From NCBI GenBank assembly GCA_016584305.1, contig JACEEZ010000329.1, positions 77,501 through 141,500 of the forward strand: a stretch of DNA of 64,000 nt. Reading direction: 5' to 3'. Position 1 is the stretch's first letter. The number at the start of each line of letters is the position of its first letter. A model generated the notes under the pieces. It was not told the origin of the DNA, made no database searches, and was given only the letters and a program-made list of their open reading frames with translations. Source of the stretch: Chionoecetes opilio (lineage: Eukaryota; Arthropoda; Malacostraca; Decapoda; Majidae). Below are positions 32,401 to 42,008 of the stretch, piece after piece. A program made the translations under genes and the position numbers.

Positions 32401-35119
32401 AGGCCAAGGCAGCCGTGGGGGACTACAAGGAGGCAGAAGAAGTGTTCCTGCTGATCCAGAATGAGAAGATCAAGAATGACTACGTGTTTCTGTCCTGGCT
32501 GGCGAGATGCTGTGAGTTCCCAGAAGATGATGTTTTTATGACCAGATTTTGATTGATGCTGTTTTAAAACTTTTGATATAAAAAGGAAATATTAGACATC
32601 TTTGAGTTTGTAAAATTAAGCAGACGATGGATTTTGACATGTTTCTAAGCTTTAAATGTGAATATTAGACACATAAAAAAGGAAACACTAGACATCTTTC
32701 AGTTTGTAAAATTAAGCAGACGATGGATTTTGACATGTTTCTAAGCTTTAAAAGTGAATATTAGGCATCTATTTGAGTTTGTAAAATTAAGCAGACGATG
32801 ATAACTGGAAATTGAATAAGGATGTTGATTGTTGATCTGATAGTTATGGCTGTCACCCACACTCATAAGAACATTAGAAAACAAGGAAGCTACAAGAGGC
32901 TGTGAGACCTACACGTGGTAGTTCCTGTACTGTTCCTCACTCATAGTAACACTGAGACCTACACGTGGTAGTTCCTGTACTGTTCCTCCCTCATAGTAAC
33001 ACTGAGACCTACACGTGGTAGTTCCTGTACTGTTCCTCCCTCATAGTAACACTGAGACCTACACGTGGTAGTTCCTGTACTGTTCCTCCCTCATAGTAAC
33101 ACTGAGACCTACACGTGGTAGTTCCTGTACTGTTCCTCCCTCATAGTAACACTGAGACCTACACGTGGTAGTTCCTGTACTGTTCCTCCCTCATAGTAAC
33201 ACTGAGACCTACACGTGGTAGTTCCTGTACTGTTCCTCCCTCATAGTAACACTGAGACCTACACGTGGTAGTTCCTGTACTGTTCCTCCCCCATAGTAAC
33301 ACTGAGACCTACACGTGGTAGTTCCTGTACTGTTCCTCCCTCATAGTAACACTGAGACCTACACGTGGTAGTTCCTGTACTGTTCCTCACTCATAGTAAC
33401 ACTGAGACCTACACGTGGTAGTTCCTGTACTGTTCCTCACTCATAGTAACACTGAGACCTACACGTGGTAGTTCCTGTACTGTTCCTCCCTCATAGTAAC
33501 ACTGCTCATAAACATTTACAGACATTATGAACAGCAAGCCTAGACTGGCCTGGGAGCTGTACCTCAAGATGGAGACGTCAGCCGAGGCCTTCAGTTTGCT
33601 GCAGCTGATCGCCAACGACTGCTACAAGATGGGTCAGTTCTACTATGCAGCACGGGCCTTTGACGTGCTGGAGAGGCTGGACCCCAACCCTGAGTACTGG
33701 GAGGGCAAGCGAGGGGCCTGCGTGGGCATGTTCCAGATGATCATTGCGGGAAAAGAACCCAAGTAAGATACATATTTATTTTGCTATTTTTTTTATACTC
33801 TTTTTCTACTTCTTCCTCCTTCTTATCTTCTTTTTCTTCCTCCTCCTAATCTTCTTCTTCCTCCTCCTAATCTTCTTCTTCCTCCTCCTAATCTTCTTCT
33901 TCCTCCTCCGTATCTTCTTCTTCTTCCTCCTCCTTATCTTCTTCTTCCTCCTCCTTATCTTCTTCTTCTTCCTCCTCCTTATCTTCTTCTTCTTCCTCCT
34001 CCTTATCTTCTTCTTCTTCTTCCTCCTCCTTATCTTCTTCTTCTTCTTCCTCCTCCTTATCTTCTTCTTCTTCCTTCTTATCTTCTATCTCCTCCTTATC
34101 TTCTTCTGCCTCTTCCTTAGTATGATACATCTCCTCTTCCAAGTAAGATGTGTATTTCTTTAGCAAAAAATTTGTTACTCATACAATATTAATACAATAA
34201 TGCAAAATTTATTCATATGTTCAGGAAATTCATTTGTGGTCTCTTTAGTAGATGATCAAACAACAGCTGACTCAGGGTTTGTGTGCTGCTTCTTCCCCTT
34301 AATCCTCCTCCTTATTTTTTTCTCCTTTTGCATCCTCTTCCTCCTCCTTCTTTTTCCTCCTTATCTTCTTCCTCCTCCTTATCTTCTTCTTCCTGCTCCT
34401 TATCTTCCTCCTCCTCCTCCTCTTCCTACTTATCTTCTTCCTCCTCTTCCTTCTTTACCAGTACCACTAGAATTTTACAAACTGAGGCAATTCATTTCTT
34501 CATACACAAGACAAAACGTGTGGGGTGGAACAAAACCCTGAGTAGTTCTTTCACATAACTATCTCATACAAGTTGCATTTTACACGTCCTGAATTTTTTC
34601 TTCTTCTTTCTGTTTAACGTCAGTTTTCTCCATAACATTTTATGAGGTTAGACGGCCGATGATACGCTTCCAACTATCTGTATCCATTGTATCAACTGCT
34701 TCAATGCCCAATTCTGCCAGATCCTCTTCAACACACTGCCTCCATGTCTTCCTTGGCCTGCCCGGTGGACGGCGACATGGAACTTCCACTAACATTTCTC
34801 CCCAATGCCTCACCACCTTCTCTCCTCTTCACGTGCACAAACCACCTCAATCGCCTTACTCTCAGCACTGTACTCAGCTCCATCAATCCACATTTTCTCT
34901 TGCCACCTAACACATCCTTTTTCACTTTACACATCCTGAATATACAAAGTAATTTAAGTAAAACTACTGCTGGGGTGTGAAGTCTGACTCTCATGTTTCC
35001 TCTGCAGGGACTCCCTCGGGGACATCCTGCAGCTGCTGAGGAACACCGCAAACCCGCAGGTGGAGGGCATCATCCGGGTCATCAAGAAGTGGGCCAAGGA
35101 CAACCACATCCCAGTGTAG
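23583..35119 (+). CDS. IFT56: Intraflagellar transport protein 56 (IFT56/TTC26), nearly complete
   Basis: IFT56 is a TPR protein of the IFT-B complex needed to load specific motility proteins into cilia. Ten exons: 23583-23720, 24235-24432, 26866-27074, 27923-28115, 29182-29337, 30806-30916, 31554-31751, 32403-32511, 33522-33762, 35008-35119. All are bounded by AG and GT, the phases agree, and the total is 1665 nt: 554 residues and a stop, against about 554 in human. The first exon shown opens [10 protein letters not shown], so only the initiator Met exon is missing upstream. Diagnostic blocks: [101 protein letters not shown], and [33 protein letters not shown]. It ends WAKDNHIPV. Introns are packed with arrays starting close to splice sites, and the stop codon is the first unit of a 1.5-kb minisatellite. 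Confidence 0.95.
24914..25514. mobile_element. pogo/Tigger-like MITE, copy 1
   Basis: Inverted ends CAGGCAAGTCCCGTTATACG and …CGGGACTTCCTTG are flanked by TA on both sides (24912-24913 and 25515-25516), as for Tc1/mariner/pogo elements. Internal 'tatacgag' and 'tcgtata' motifs recur. A 298-bp MITE is inserted inside it. Confidence 0.78.
25069..25366. mobile_element. Long-TIR MITE inside the Tigger-like copy 1
   Basis: Ends TGTAGCGGTCCCAAGGTTGG and its complement CCAACCTTGGGACCGCTACA, with inverted arms of at least 50 bases. Comparison with Tigger-like copy 2, which lacks an insertion at this site, shows GTTT on both sides as a 4-bp target duplication. An internal hairpin around 25140-25200 (CCAACCACTACAGTGAGAGG and its complement) adds a further inverted repeat. 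Confidence 0.75.
25634..25900. mobile_element. hAT-type MITE with perfect 8-bp target duplication
   Basis: A 267-bp insertion beginning CAGTACCGTTTCTAG and ending GAAACCGCCCTA, with CTCTCAGC at 25626-25633 and 25901-25908. It interrupts the duplicated copy of the IFT56 exon-3 acceptor region. Confidence 0.75.
25908..25945 (+). pseudogene. Decoy copy of the IFT56 exon-3 acceptor and first 12 coding bases
   Basis: TGTGTGTCCTCAG|GCATCGGAGAAG at 25921-25945 repeats the real junction GTGTCCTCAG|GCGTCGGAGAAG at 26865/26866, then stops matching. It results from duplication of the local segment and has no following open exon. Confidence 0.75.
25998..26776. mobile_element. pogo/Tigger-like MITE, copy 2
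   Basis: Ends CAGGGAGGTCCCG and CGGGACCTCCCTG, flanked by TA. The duplicated flank at 25560-25575 (CACTATTTATACAAATC) is the unoccupied version of its insertion site. A degenerate relative of the TGTAGCGG MITE, itself partly tandem, occupies 26360-26640. Confidence 0.78.
27290..27745. repeat. ~145-bp direct repeats flanking a CR1 tail and (CA)n, IFT56 intron
   Basis: Segments 27293-27432 and 27597-27741 are close copies (both end 'aacactcccatcaagcata'). Between them is an antisense CR1-like 3' end (27432-27530) and (CA)n at 27551-27575. Confidence 0.7.
28122..28695. repeat. CTT/ACTT-rich array starting at the IFT56 exon-4 donor
   Basis: Begins within about 10 bases of the donor at 28116. 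It is composed of TTCTTACTTC and TTATTAGTC units, with higher-order repetition (TTATTAGTCTTCTTACTTC about ten times). The strand is almost entirely pyrimidine plus A. Confidence 0.9.
28881..29091 (+). mobile_element. piggyBac-like MITE, copy 2
   Basis: TTAACCCCTTGAGGCC … GTGAAGGGGTTAA, in the IFT56 intron before exon 5. Confidence 0.8.
29394..29431. repeat. (TTA)n microsatellite
   Basis: About 12 TTA units, 60 bases after the IFT56 exon-5 donor at 29338. Confidence 0.9.
29531..29747 (+). mobile_element. piggyBac-like MITE, copy 3
   Basis: TTAACCCTTTGAGGACC … CGTGAAGGGGTTAA. A shared ~60-base flank ('acttgaagccccatggatatg') occurs both before it (29431) and after it (29750). Confidence 0.8.
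29843..30102 (-). mobile_element. piggyBac-like MITE, copy 4 (inverted)
   Basis: Opposite orientation, TTAACCCCTTCACGCC … CTCAAGGGGTTAA. It is longer than the others because of an internal ~45-bp A/T-rich insertion near 29905-29955. Confidence 0.8.
31108..31175 (+). mobile_element. CR1-like LINE 3' end (short)
   Basis: Only the terminal ~65 bases (GGAACTACCACGTGTAGGTC … TTCCTTATGTTCTTATG), in the IFT56 intron after exon 6. Confidence 0.75.
31250..31430 (+). mobile_element. CR1-like LINE 3' end with reverse-transcriptase C-terminus
   Basis: Reads …[30 protein letters not shown] and a stop, then the 3'UTR and (TTCTTATG)n tail. The 'SFKxxLDxF' string is the usual C-terminal end of CR1/L2-type reverse transcriptases. 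This links the ~60-base tail found all over the window to a CR1-like LINE. Confidence 0.82.
31786..31925. repeat. 16-18 bp minisatellite (GAAGTGCATTTTTTTC), 8 units
   Basis: Starts 35 bases after the IFT56 exon-7 donor. Units contain TTCGAAGTGCATTTTTT. Confidence 0.9.
32040..32290. repeat. ~85-bp tandem repeat, 3 units
   Basis: Units contain TTGCAGCTTTGACAGTT and CAGTGTTAGTGAGTTAGATA. Located in the intron before IFT56 exon 8. Confidence 0.8.
32577..32805. repeat. ~90-bp tandem repeat, 3 units
   Basis: Units contain GAGTTTGTAAAATTAAGCAG. They start about 65 bases after the IFT56 exon-8 donor, so exon 8 is bracketed by two unrelated three-copy arrays. Confidence 0.8.
32866..33503. repeat. 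50-bp minisatellite (~12 units) grown from a CR1 tail, ending at IFT56 exon 9
   Basis: It begins as an antisense CR1-like 3' end (32866-32930) and then repeats a 50-bp unit containing ACCTACACGTGGTAGTTCC (part of the CR1 tail) plus GTTCCTCCCTCATAGTAAC. The last unit stops about 18 bases before the exon-9 acceptor (AG at 33520-33521). Units are nearly identical. Confidence 0.93.
33790..34140. repeat. CTT/CCT pyrimidine array at the IFT56 exon-9 donor
   Basis: Units CTTCTTCCTCCTCCTTAT begin about 25 bases after the donor at 33763. A second, shorter tract of the same kind lies at 34300-34455. The antisense Glu/Asp-rich frame is an artefact. Confidence 0.9.
34630..34910 (-). mobile_element. LINE reverse-transcriptase C-terminal fragment (antisense)
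   Basis: The minus strand reads [24 protein letters not shown] and then, after a frameshift, a GRP-rich stretch and W-K-R-I-I-G. This is the usual C-terminal end of LINE endonuclease/reverse-transcriptase proteins in invertebrates (LRWFGHV..R). Broken and 5'-truncated. Confidence 0.7.
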
Positions 35120-36647
35120 CGCCTCAACACACAACCACATCCCAGTGTAGCGCCTCAACACACAACCACATCCCAGTGTAACGCCTCAACACACAACCAC
35201 ATCCCAGTGTAGCGCCTCAACACACAACCACATCCCAGTGTAGCGCCTCAACACACAACCACATCCCAGTGTAACGCCTCAACACACAACCACATCCCAG
35301 TGTAACGCCTCAACACACAACCACATCCCAGTGTAGCGCCTCAACACACAACCACATCCCGGTGTAACGCCTCAACACACAACCACATCCCAGTGTAACG
35401 CCTCAACACACAACCACATCCCGGTGTAGCGCCTCAACACACAACCACATCCCAGTGTAACGCCTCAACACACAACCACATCCCAGTGTAGCGCCTCAAC
35501 ACACAACCACATCCCAGTGTAACGCCTCAACACAACCACATCCCAGTGTAACGCCTCAACACACAACCACATCCCAGTGTAACGCCTCAACACACAACCA
35601 CATCCCAGTGTAACGCCTCAACACACAACCACATCCCAGTGTAACGCCTCAACACACAACCACATCCCGGTGTAACGCCTCAACACACAACCACATCCCA
35701 GTGTAACGCCTCAACACACAACCACATCCCAGTGTAACGCCTCAACACACAACCACATCCCGGTGTAACGCCTCAACACACAACCACATCCCAGTGTAAC
35801 GCCTCAACACACAACCACATCCCAGTGTAACGCCTCAACACACAACCACATCCCAGTGTAACGCCTCAACACACAACCACATCCCGGTGTAGCGCCTCAA
35901 CACACAACCACATCCCAGTGTAACGCCTCAACACACAACCACATCCCAGTGTAACGCCTCAACACAACCACATCCCAGTGTAACGCCTCAACACACAACC
36001 ACATCCCAGTGTAGCGCCTCAACACACAACCACATCCCAGTGTAGCGCCTCAACACACAACCACATCCTGGTGTAACGCCTCAACACACAACCACATCCC
36101 AGTGTAACGCCTCAACACACAACCACATCCCAGTGTAACGCCTCAACACACAACCACATCCCAGTGTAGCGCCTCAACACACAACCACATCCCAGTGTAA
36201 CGCCTCAACACACAACCACATCCCAGTGTAGCGCCTCAACACACAACCACATCCCAGTGTAGCGCCTCAACACACAACCACATCCCAGTGTAACGCCTCA
36301 ACACACAACCACATCCCAGTGTAACGCCTCAACACACAACCACATCCCAGTGTAGCGCCTCAACACACAACCACATCCCAGTGTAGCGCCTCAACACACA
36401 ACCACATCCCAGTGTAACGCCTCAACACACAACCACATCCCAGTGTAACGCCTCAACACACAACCACATCCCAGTGTAGCGCCTCAACACACAACCACAT
36501 CCCAGTGTAGTGCCTCAACACACAACCACATCCCAGTGTAACGCCTCAACACACAACCACATCCCAGTGTAGCGCCTCAACACACAACCACATCCCGGTG
36601 TAACGCCTCAACACACAACCACATCCCGGTGTAACGCCTCAACACAC
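35087..36647. repeat. 31-bp minisatellite (~50 units) made from the end of the IFT56 coding sequence
   Basis: The unit is CAACCACATCCCAGTGTA(G/A) plus CGCCTCAACACA; successive TAG/TAA positions are 31 bases apart (35117, 35148 …). The first unit contains the last codons of IFT56 (N-H-I-P-V-stop), so the array extends from inside the terminal exon through the expected 3'UTR. Units vary mainly at G/A (TAG or TAA) and CCC(A/G)GTG. Confidence 0.95.
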
Positions 36648-37285
36648 ATCGCGTCTCTTGTCTAGTCATACACTCACACATGAATTTTTGGTGAGAGATT
36701 ATGAATGATACATTATATTTGACTACACTTAAAAAACACGAGGCAATGTTGTTTAGTCGTACACTTACACTGGAATTTATGGTACTGAGACTAAAAACAG
36801 TTCAGAAATATGTGTGTTTCGACCTCTTGAATGTGCTCAGAGGACACGACTTACCTGAGGTGAATTTTATGCCGCATCAGTTTGATACGTTCAGAGCATC
36901 TCAAAAGAGTCTGATAGAGGGCTGAGGGGTCTATCCTTGTCTCCATTCCTCGTCTGTTGTCTAGTCATACACTCACACAGGAATTTTTGGTGCAGAGATT
37001 ATGAATGATACATTATAGTTGACTACACTTTAAAAACATGAGGCAATATGCTCACTCAAATAGAAAAGTTATTATTCTACCCATCTAGTCCACCTATTAT
37101 TATCTAGTCCCCATCTATTAATCTATCTATCTAGTCCACTTTAGAAACATTATTGCAAACTTTCCCTATATGTACAGTACTTACGGGCATTGACAGCAGA
37201 ACTGAAGCATATATACGCACATGTATACACCTGGCATGAACTAACACTTTAACCTTTAACCTGTTGAACCAACACACTGCATGTC
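36648..37285. other. IFT56 downstream region with ~100-bp duplications
   Basis: Segments at about 36655-36750 and 36955-37050 are close copies, and a third partial copy lies at 36750-36790. No gene is seen. Confidence 0.55.
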
Positions 37286-37287
37286 CA

Positions 37288-37355
37288 CACAGGAATTACC
37301 ACGTGTAGGTCTCACGGCCTCTTGTAGCTTCCTTATTTTCTTATATTCTTATGTC
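37288..37355 (+). mobile_element. CR1-like LINE 3' end (short)
   Basis: GGAATTACCACGTGTAGGTC … CTTCCTTATTTTCTTATATTCTTATG. Confidence 0.72.
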
Positions 37356-37481
37356 TACGAAAATCAAGAAGCTCAGCACTTGTGTAACTCACCACTCAGT
37401 CCATACAAGGGTGACCTGACCTTTGTTGGTGACTGATGGTATTCTGAAGTAATGGTTTCCATGCATGCGGTGGCTACCATG

Positions 37482-37638
37482 CAGTGGCGTACCCAAAAAA
37501 TTGAAAAGGGGGGGGCCAATATACGTATATATATATATATATTATATAATATATATATAGTATATATATATATAATATATATATATTATTATATATATAT
37601 ATATATATATATATCTATATATATATATATATAATTTA

Positions 37639-37689
<51 letters not shown>

Positions 37690-37763
37690 TATATATTTAT
37701 TATTTATTCTTTGCAAAAGGGGGGCCCATGACCACATGCCCCCCCACCCTCGGTACGCCACTG
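37482..37763. mobile_element. hAT-type MITE with (AT)n core and perfect 8-bp target duplication
   Basis: Ends CAGTGGCGTACC and GGTACGCCACTG, flanked by CTACCATG at 37474-37481 and 37764-37771. The interior is a ~170-bp (AT)n tract between G-runs. A lone CAGTGGCGTAC at 51678 may be a fragment of a relative. Confidence 0.85.
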
Positions 37764-37771
37764 CTACCATG

Positions 37772-39380
37772 TCATTTCAAGGCTACTTCTATAAGATTCT
37801 TTCTTTGGTTGCGTTGCACTGAGATTGCCTTCATTGTACTTAACTAGGTGAGCTATGCAGCGCTGTTGGATCCCATACCTGTTTGGCAGATAGTCTGCTG
37901 TCAGAATTAAGAACAGCCACCGGGGTATTCTCACATCACCGTCCTCATCACGTCCAACCCACACAACCCACTGCCCGGAAATGTAACAAGAATCTATAAA
38001 TATATATTTTCATAATGTAGTACTTTTGAGTGTCATTTACAGTTTCACATTCTTAGTAAGTACTACATATATATAACTCTCAAAACTTTAACTCTTGCGG
38101 GACTAAGTTTTGGTATTATTTGATGGATTTGAAGGCCACGGCACCTTCATGAGGCCGCTCTCAGATCAGGTAAGTGATAAGGCATTCAAAGGTCCCACCG
38201 GTGGTTACATGCGCTACGCTCTGGGCGAGAGCAGCGGGTCCTGTTATGATAACAATTTTCAATGAAATAAGAGAAATCCAGCTGGTATTTTTGCGATAAC
38301 TGCCAGGGTACCCCCTAAGAGTTGCTTTTAAAACAAGTTTTCCTTATAATAACTAAAAAAACCTATGATAGTTCGTAAAACATGTATTGAGTAATAAGCA
38401 TTAATTAGATCAAGAACTTTCAGTTGAGTGACATAAAAAGTAAATCGGGTCTAAATTAACTGAGAGAATAACATTTAAATATTATATATATCAAGTATAG
38501 ACGTCCAGCCTCTGGCCCCTTTGCTTTTGGCTCAGTTCTTGCGGCTGGAACGTGACAGCGAGCCACGTTCCAGCCAATTAACTCATTACGCTAATTACTC
38601 ATTAAGGGCAAAGTTCTACGCAAAAAAATTCTTCCGACGACCCCCATTGATTTTGACAGCACTACTTGCATGTCAAATTTCAGCTCAATCCGATAATAAT
38701 TAGGAGAAGTTATACACTTTTAGGCGGAAACTTGGTTCCACGGGTCTTATGGTAAGCGACAGCGAGCGAAGCTCGCTGTCAACGATATCATTTTTCTTGA
38801 AATATATACAGTTTTATGAGACACCGAAAACCACTTCCGGTAGAACACCTCAAGCTTAACATTTGTTTCCCTATTAATGTTTTCTCTAGTCTAGGACTTT
38901 TAGTTTCGCCTTAAAATGGCAAAAACAAAAATAATTGATTCTACGATTGCTACCGTAAGGCACTCAAAGATCGCACCGAAAAGGCGAGTGCAAAGGTGCA
39001 AAGGGTGCAAAGTAGCTACTGCAATGTTTTTTTTTGTTCATACTCACTTCTTTCTCACATGCTGTAATAATCCTCTATTTAGATGTCACTAATATTGAAA
39101 TAAGAGAAAGTAAGTGTGTGTGTGTGTGTGTAAAGAATAACAAACCTACAGCAATTACTTTATCTTATCTACGTATTATTTACTTATCTACCTACATATT
39201 TCAACCAGTTAAAGTTTTCATCTTCTGCTACATGACTCACAATCTATCAACATTGGTTTTTACACTCGAAAGCAAAAATCAATGAGAAAAAATGACTTAA
39301 TCTATGACGTTATCTCTTACTGATGATTGATGATTATGTATGACCTTTGAGTCCTCACATTTATATTTTGTTTTGTTTTT
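37772..39380. other. Unannotated stretch with two related hairpins
   Basis: No coding exon is recognised. A hairpin with GGCTGGAACGTG / CACGTTCCAGCC arms lies at 38543-38575. A second, GACAGCGAGC-GAA-GCTCGCTGTC, lies at 38758-38780. Both contain GACAGCGAGC. The phrases 'aaggcattcaaaggtc' (38179) and 'aaggcactcaaagatc' (38956) are related. The frame at 37764-37964 (-) has no similarity I can name. Confidence 0.4.
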
Positions 39381-39381
39381 A

Positions 39382-39657
39382 CATTTGTGCCTTTAGCGCA
39401 TGTAGGCAGTGACCTCCAGGGGTGGGATGGTAGGCCCTGGAGGTTCACTTGAGGGCTGATGGTTAGCCCTCGTCCGTGCACTGGCAATCGAAGGTAGAGT
39501 TAATGGGCGGCATGTGAGTGTTCTTAGGCCACTCGACGGTGCAAAAAGATCTCAAGTGGGTATTCGCCCTCATCGGGGATTGAACTCGGGATCGAACTCG
39601 GATCATCGAGGACGCCACTGGGAGACGCTAACGACTCTTCTACCGCCTCCCCTAATC
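39382..39657 (-). mobile_element. tRNA-derived SINE, family 2
   Basis: Minus-strand head GGGGAGGCGGTAG…, with Pol III A-box-like and B-box-like (GAGTTCGATCCCG) motifs. The body is shared with 53766-54112 ('caatcgaaggtagagtt', 'ttcttaggccactcgacggtg') and it ends in a T-rich left edge (poly-A in sense). Confidence 0.72.
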
Positions 39658-40325
39658 ACATACTCGAGATAATAGTGATAAAGATAATATACACAACAAT
39701 ATTGATAGCAACGGTAATAGCAATAGTAATAAAAAAACCTCAACCATCATAAAAAGTCTAGTGGTTGCATGGCTAAATATAAAAACTTAAAAAAACTACA
39801 GGACATGGCAACAGGCAGTTCCCTGTCTACGAAAACTGATCAAGCCAAAATGTCTCTCATAACACAAGCGTTTAACCTACCGAACCTTTCTGTACCCAAA
39901 CCTAACGTGGCTCTCAGATGGTGAGCGGGGAGGGTAGCCTGCTTGCTTATACCCCGATTGATGATGTTATATATTTAGTTAACGCTAATTTATGCATGGT
40001 GCTAATTAATTTATCAGAAAACGAAAGATATCAATGGAAAGCTAATACAATTCCGCTTCTATTAATATGATCATGTTATAAGTTGTCTCACAAAATTTTA
40101 AATGGCGACGAGTTTAAGTTGTGCAGTGGTGGTCTCTTTATATTCCTTCTATAACTATGTAGATTTCAGCCTTCGTATATCAAGCCGAGATCTGCTATGT
40201 ATTAAGAGGTTTTCTATCTGCTTCTTCTGATCCTTTTATCCCTTTAAATTAAACATCATAATTTAAACCTCACATTCGACCTGTTTTCCCGCAATGCAGA
40301 CAACTCTCAAGTGTTATGTGTGTGT

Positions 40326-40326
<1 letters not shown>

Positions 40327-40398
<72 letters not shown>
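40327..40398. repeat. (TG)n microsatellite
   Basis: About 35 TG units, directly at the 3' end (minus sense) of the SINE that follows. Confidence 0.95.
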
Positions 40399-40399
<1 letters not shown>

Positions 40400-40680
40400 T
40401 CATCTAGTTGTATTTTACAGGGCCAGAGCGACGCTCGTATGGCCCCGTCTCCATATCAACATTTTTATCATTCATCCTTAGTGCTTAGTTTTGGCCGAAG
40501 CCAGCACCCCGGAGAGCAGGTCACAAACCCCGGCTAACACCCGGTACTCATTCACTGCTGGGTGGACAGGGGCTCGGGTTTTAAGGAAACAGCCCAACTG
40601 TTTCCGCTCTGCCCGGGGATCGAACCCGGGAGTTCTCGGTTGTGAACCGAGCGTGCTACCCCTACACTACGGAGTACCCC
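40399..40680 (-). mobile_element. tRNA-Val-like SINE, family 1, with LINE-related tail
   Basis: On the minus strand the head folds like a tRNA: GGGGTACTCCG acceptor side, A-box TAGTGTAGGGG, anticodon stem-loop CTCGG-TTCACAA-CCGAG (anticodon CAC, valine), and B-box GGTTCGATCC. The acceptor stem does not close as in a true tRNA and the unit continues ~200 bases. Its last ~60 bases (GGAGACGGGGCC…TACAACTAGATGAAT) match the 3' end of the LINE at 41104-41320. Confidence 0.8.
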
Positions 40681-40714
40681 TGTGTGTGTGTGCCTGTGTG
40701 TGTGTGTGTGTATG

Positions 40715-40766
<52 letters not shown>

Positions 40767-40973
40767 TTAGTGTGTGTGTGTGAGTTAGTGTGTGTGTGTG
40801 AGTTAGTGTGTGTGTGTGTGCTAATTGTGTGTGTAAGTGTGTGTGTGTGTGTGCTAATTGTGTGTATGTGTGTGTAAGTGTGTGTGTAAGTGTGTTTATG
40901 TGTGTATGTATGTATGTAGTATGTGTGTGTGTAAGTGTGTGTGTGCGTGTGTTTATGTGTGTGTGTGTATGTA

Positions 40974-41008
<35 letters not shown>

Positions 41009-41103
41009 TGTGTTTATGTGTGTGTATGTATGTAGTATGTGTGTGTGTATGTGTGTGTAAGTGTGTGTGCGCGTGTGTTTATGTGTGTGTATGTATGTAG
41101 TAT
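40681..41103. repeat. (TG)n-rich microsatellite with higher-order units
   Basis: Mostly TG with interspersed GTTAG, GTGCTAATTG and GTATGTAGTATG motifs, several of which recur as blocks. Adjoins the 3' terminus of the antisense LINE at 41104. Confidence 0.92.
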
Positions 41104-41320
41104 GTATTTACCTAGTTGTAACATACAGGAAAAGAGCTATGCTCGTACTGTCCCGTCTCCAAATCTACTATTATCCAGCTTGCCTTTGAAGTCCTGAATA
41201 CTTCTTGCATTAATCACTTTTGCATCAAGGTTGTTCCAGGCTTCTATGCTTCTATACGGGAAAGCTGTATTTTTTTATATCCCTCTTGCATGTTGTCCTT
41301 TTCAATTTCTTCTCATGACC
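41104..41320 (-). mobile_element. CR1-like LINE, 3' part (left of a nested insertion)
   Basis: The minus strand reads GHEKKLKRTTCKRDIKKYSFPYRSIEAWNNLDAKVINARSIQDFKGKLD…, the C-terminal end of a CR1-type reverse transcriptase, then a short 3'UTR. It is continuous with 44698-44880 once the inserted element is ignored. Confidence 0.82.
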
Positions 41321-41377
41321 TTGAGACTGACCTTGTGAGACTGCGACTCACAACCCTGCTGAAGCAAAAAAGGATAG

Positions 41378-41992
41378 TTCCAGAACAGTGAGCACACCAC
41401 CAGTTTCACAAAACCAATCAGACGGGGAACTCAACAACCATTTTTTAGAAATGTTCCTCGAACTGAAAACACACATAGCAAACATAAACAAAGTTGTGGA
41501 GGCTCAAGGAGTAGCGCTGCAAAATCTGACGATACCACCAACCCAGCAGAGTCACCCCGCACAAATGCTTTCAACAGCAGTGGCACCCATGAACCCAGTC
41601 TGGGCCTGGCCCAGGACCGGGGTACACTAGTGGAGAAACTCCTAGTGGGCAATATACAAGGTCTTTACCCGAAGACAAACCAAAGCAAGCTCCCATTCCT
41701 TAGCGAACTAGCCCGGGAAGAAGACTTCATGTTTATTGCCCTCACCGAAACTCACCTATCTGAAGGAGTCAAAGAGGCAGAAATCTGTATTCCAAACTAC
41801 ACCTCATTCCGGACAGATAGGAAATACAGAACCCATAGAGGCACAATAATATTCCTGAGGGACGACATTGCTCTAAATGCAAAAACACTCTTGTCGTACT
41901 CAGACGGCCAAGTAGAACTCCAGGCGATCTACATACAGGCACGCAACATGGTGCTCATAAACTGCTACCCGCCCTCCGAGCTGCTGCCCTAA
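41378..41992 (+). pseudogene. LINE endonuclease domain, N-terminal half (frameshifted)
   Basis: An open frame without an obvious ATG. From about 41640 it reads VGNIQGLYPKTNQSKLPFLSELAREEDFMFIALTETHLSE, which is the apurinic-like endonuclease start (N-x-x-G and the TET/H metal-binding motif). It stops at 41990-41992 in the middle of the domain; the continuation is in the frame of the 42009 ORF. A different frame at 41388-41630 (80 aa, MSTPPVSQNQSDGELNNHF…) may be the end of an ORF1-like leader. Confidence 0.75.
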
Positions 41993-42008
41993 GAATTTCA
42001 GCAGTGCC

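Noticed and set aside
33888..34166. Acidic [11 protein letters not shown] protein, minus strand
   Set aside because: Antisense of a CTT/CCT intronic tract next to IFT56 exon 9.
37764..37964. 66-aa minus frame MWVGRDEDGDVRIPRWLFL…
   Set aside because: No splice support or similarity I can name; left unannotated.
40608..40680. Functional tRNA-Val (CAC) gene
   Set aside because: Anticodon arm and B-box are good, but the acceptor stem does not pair and the unit continues as a SINE with a LINE tail.
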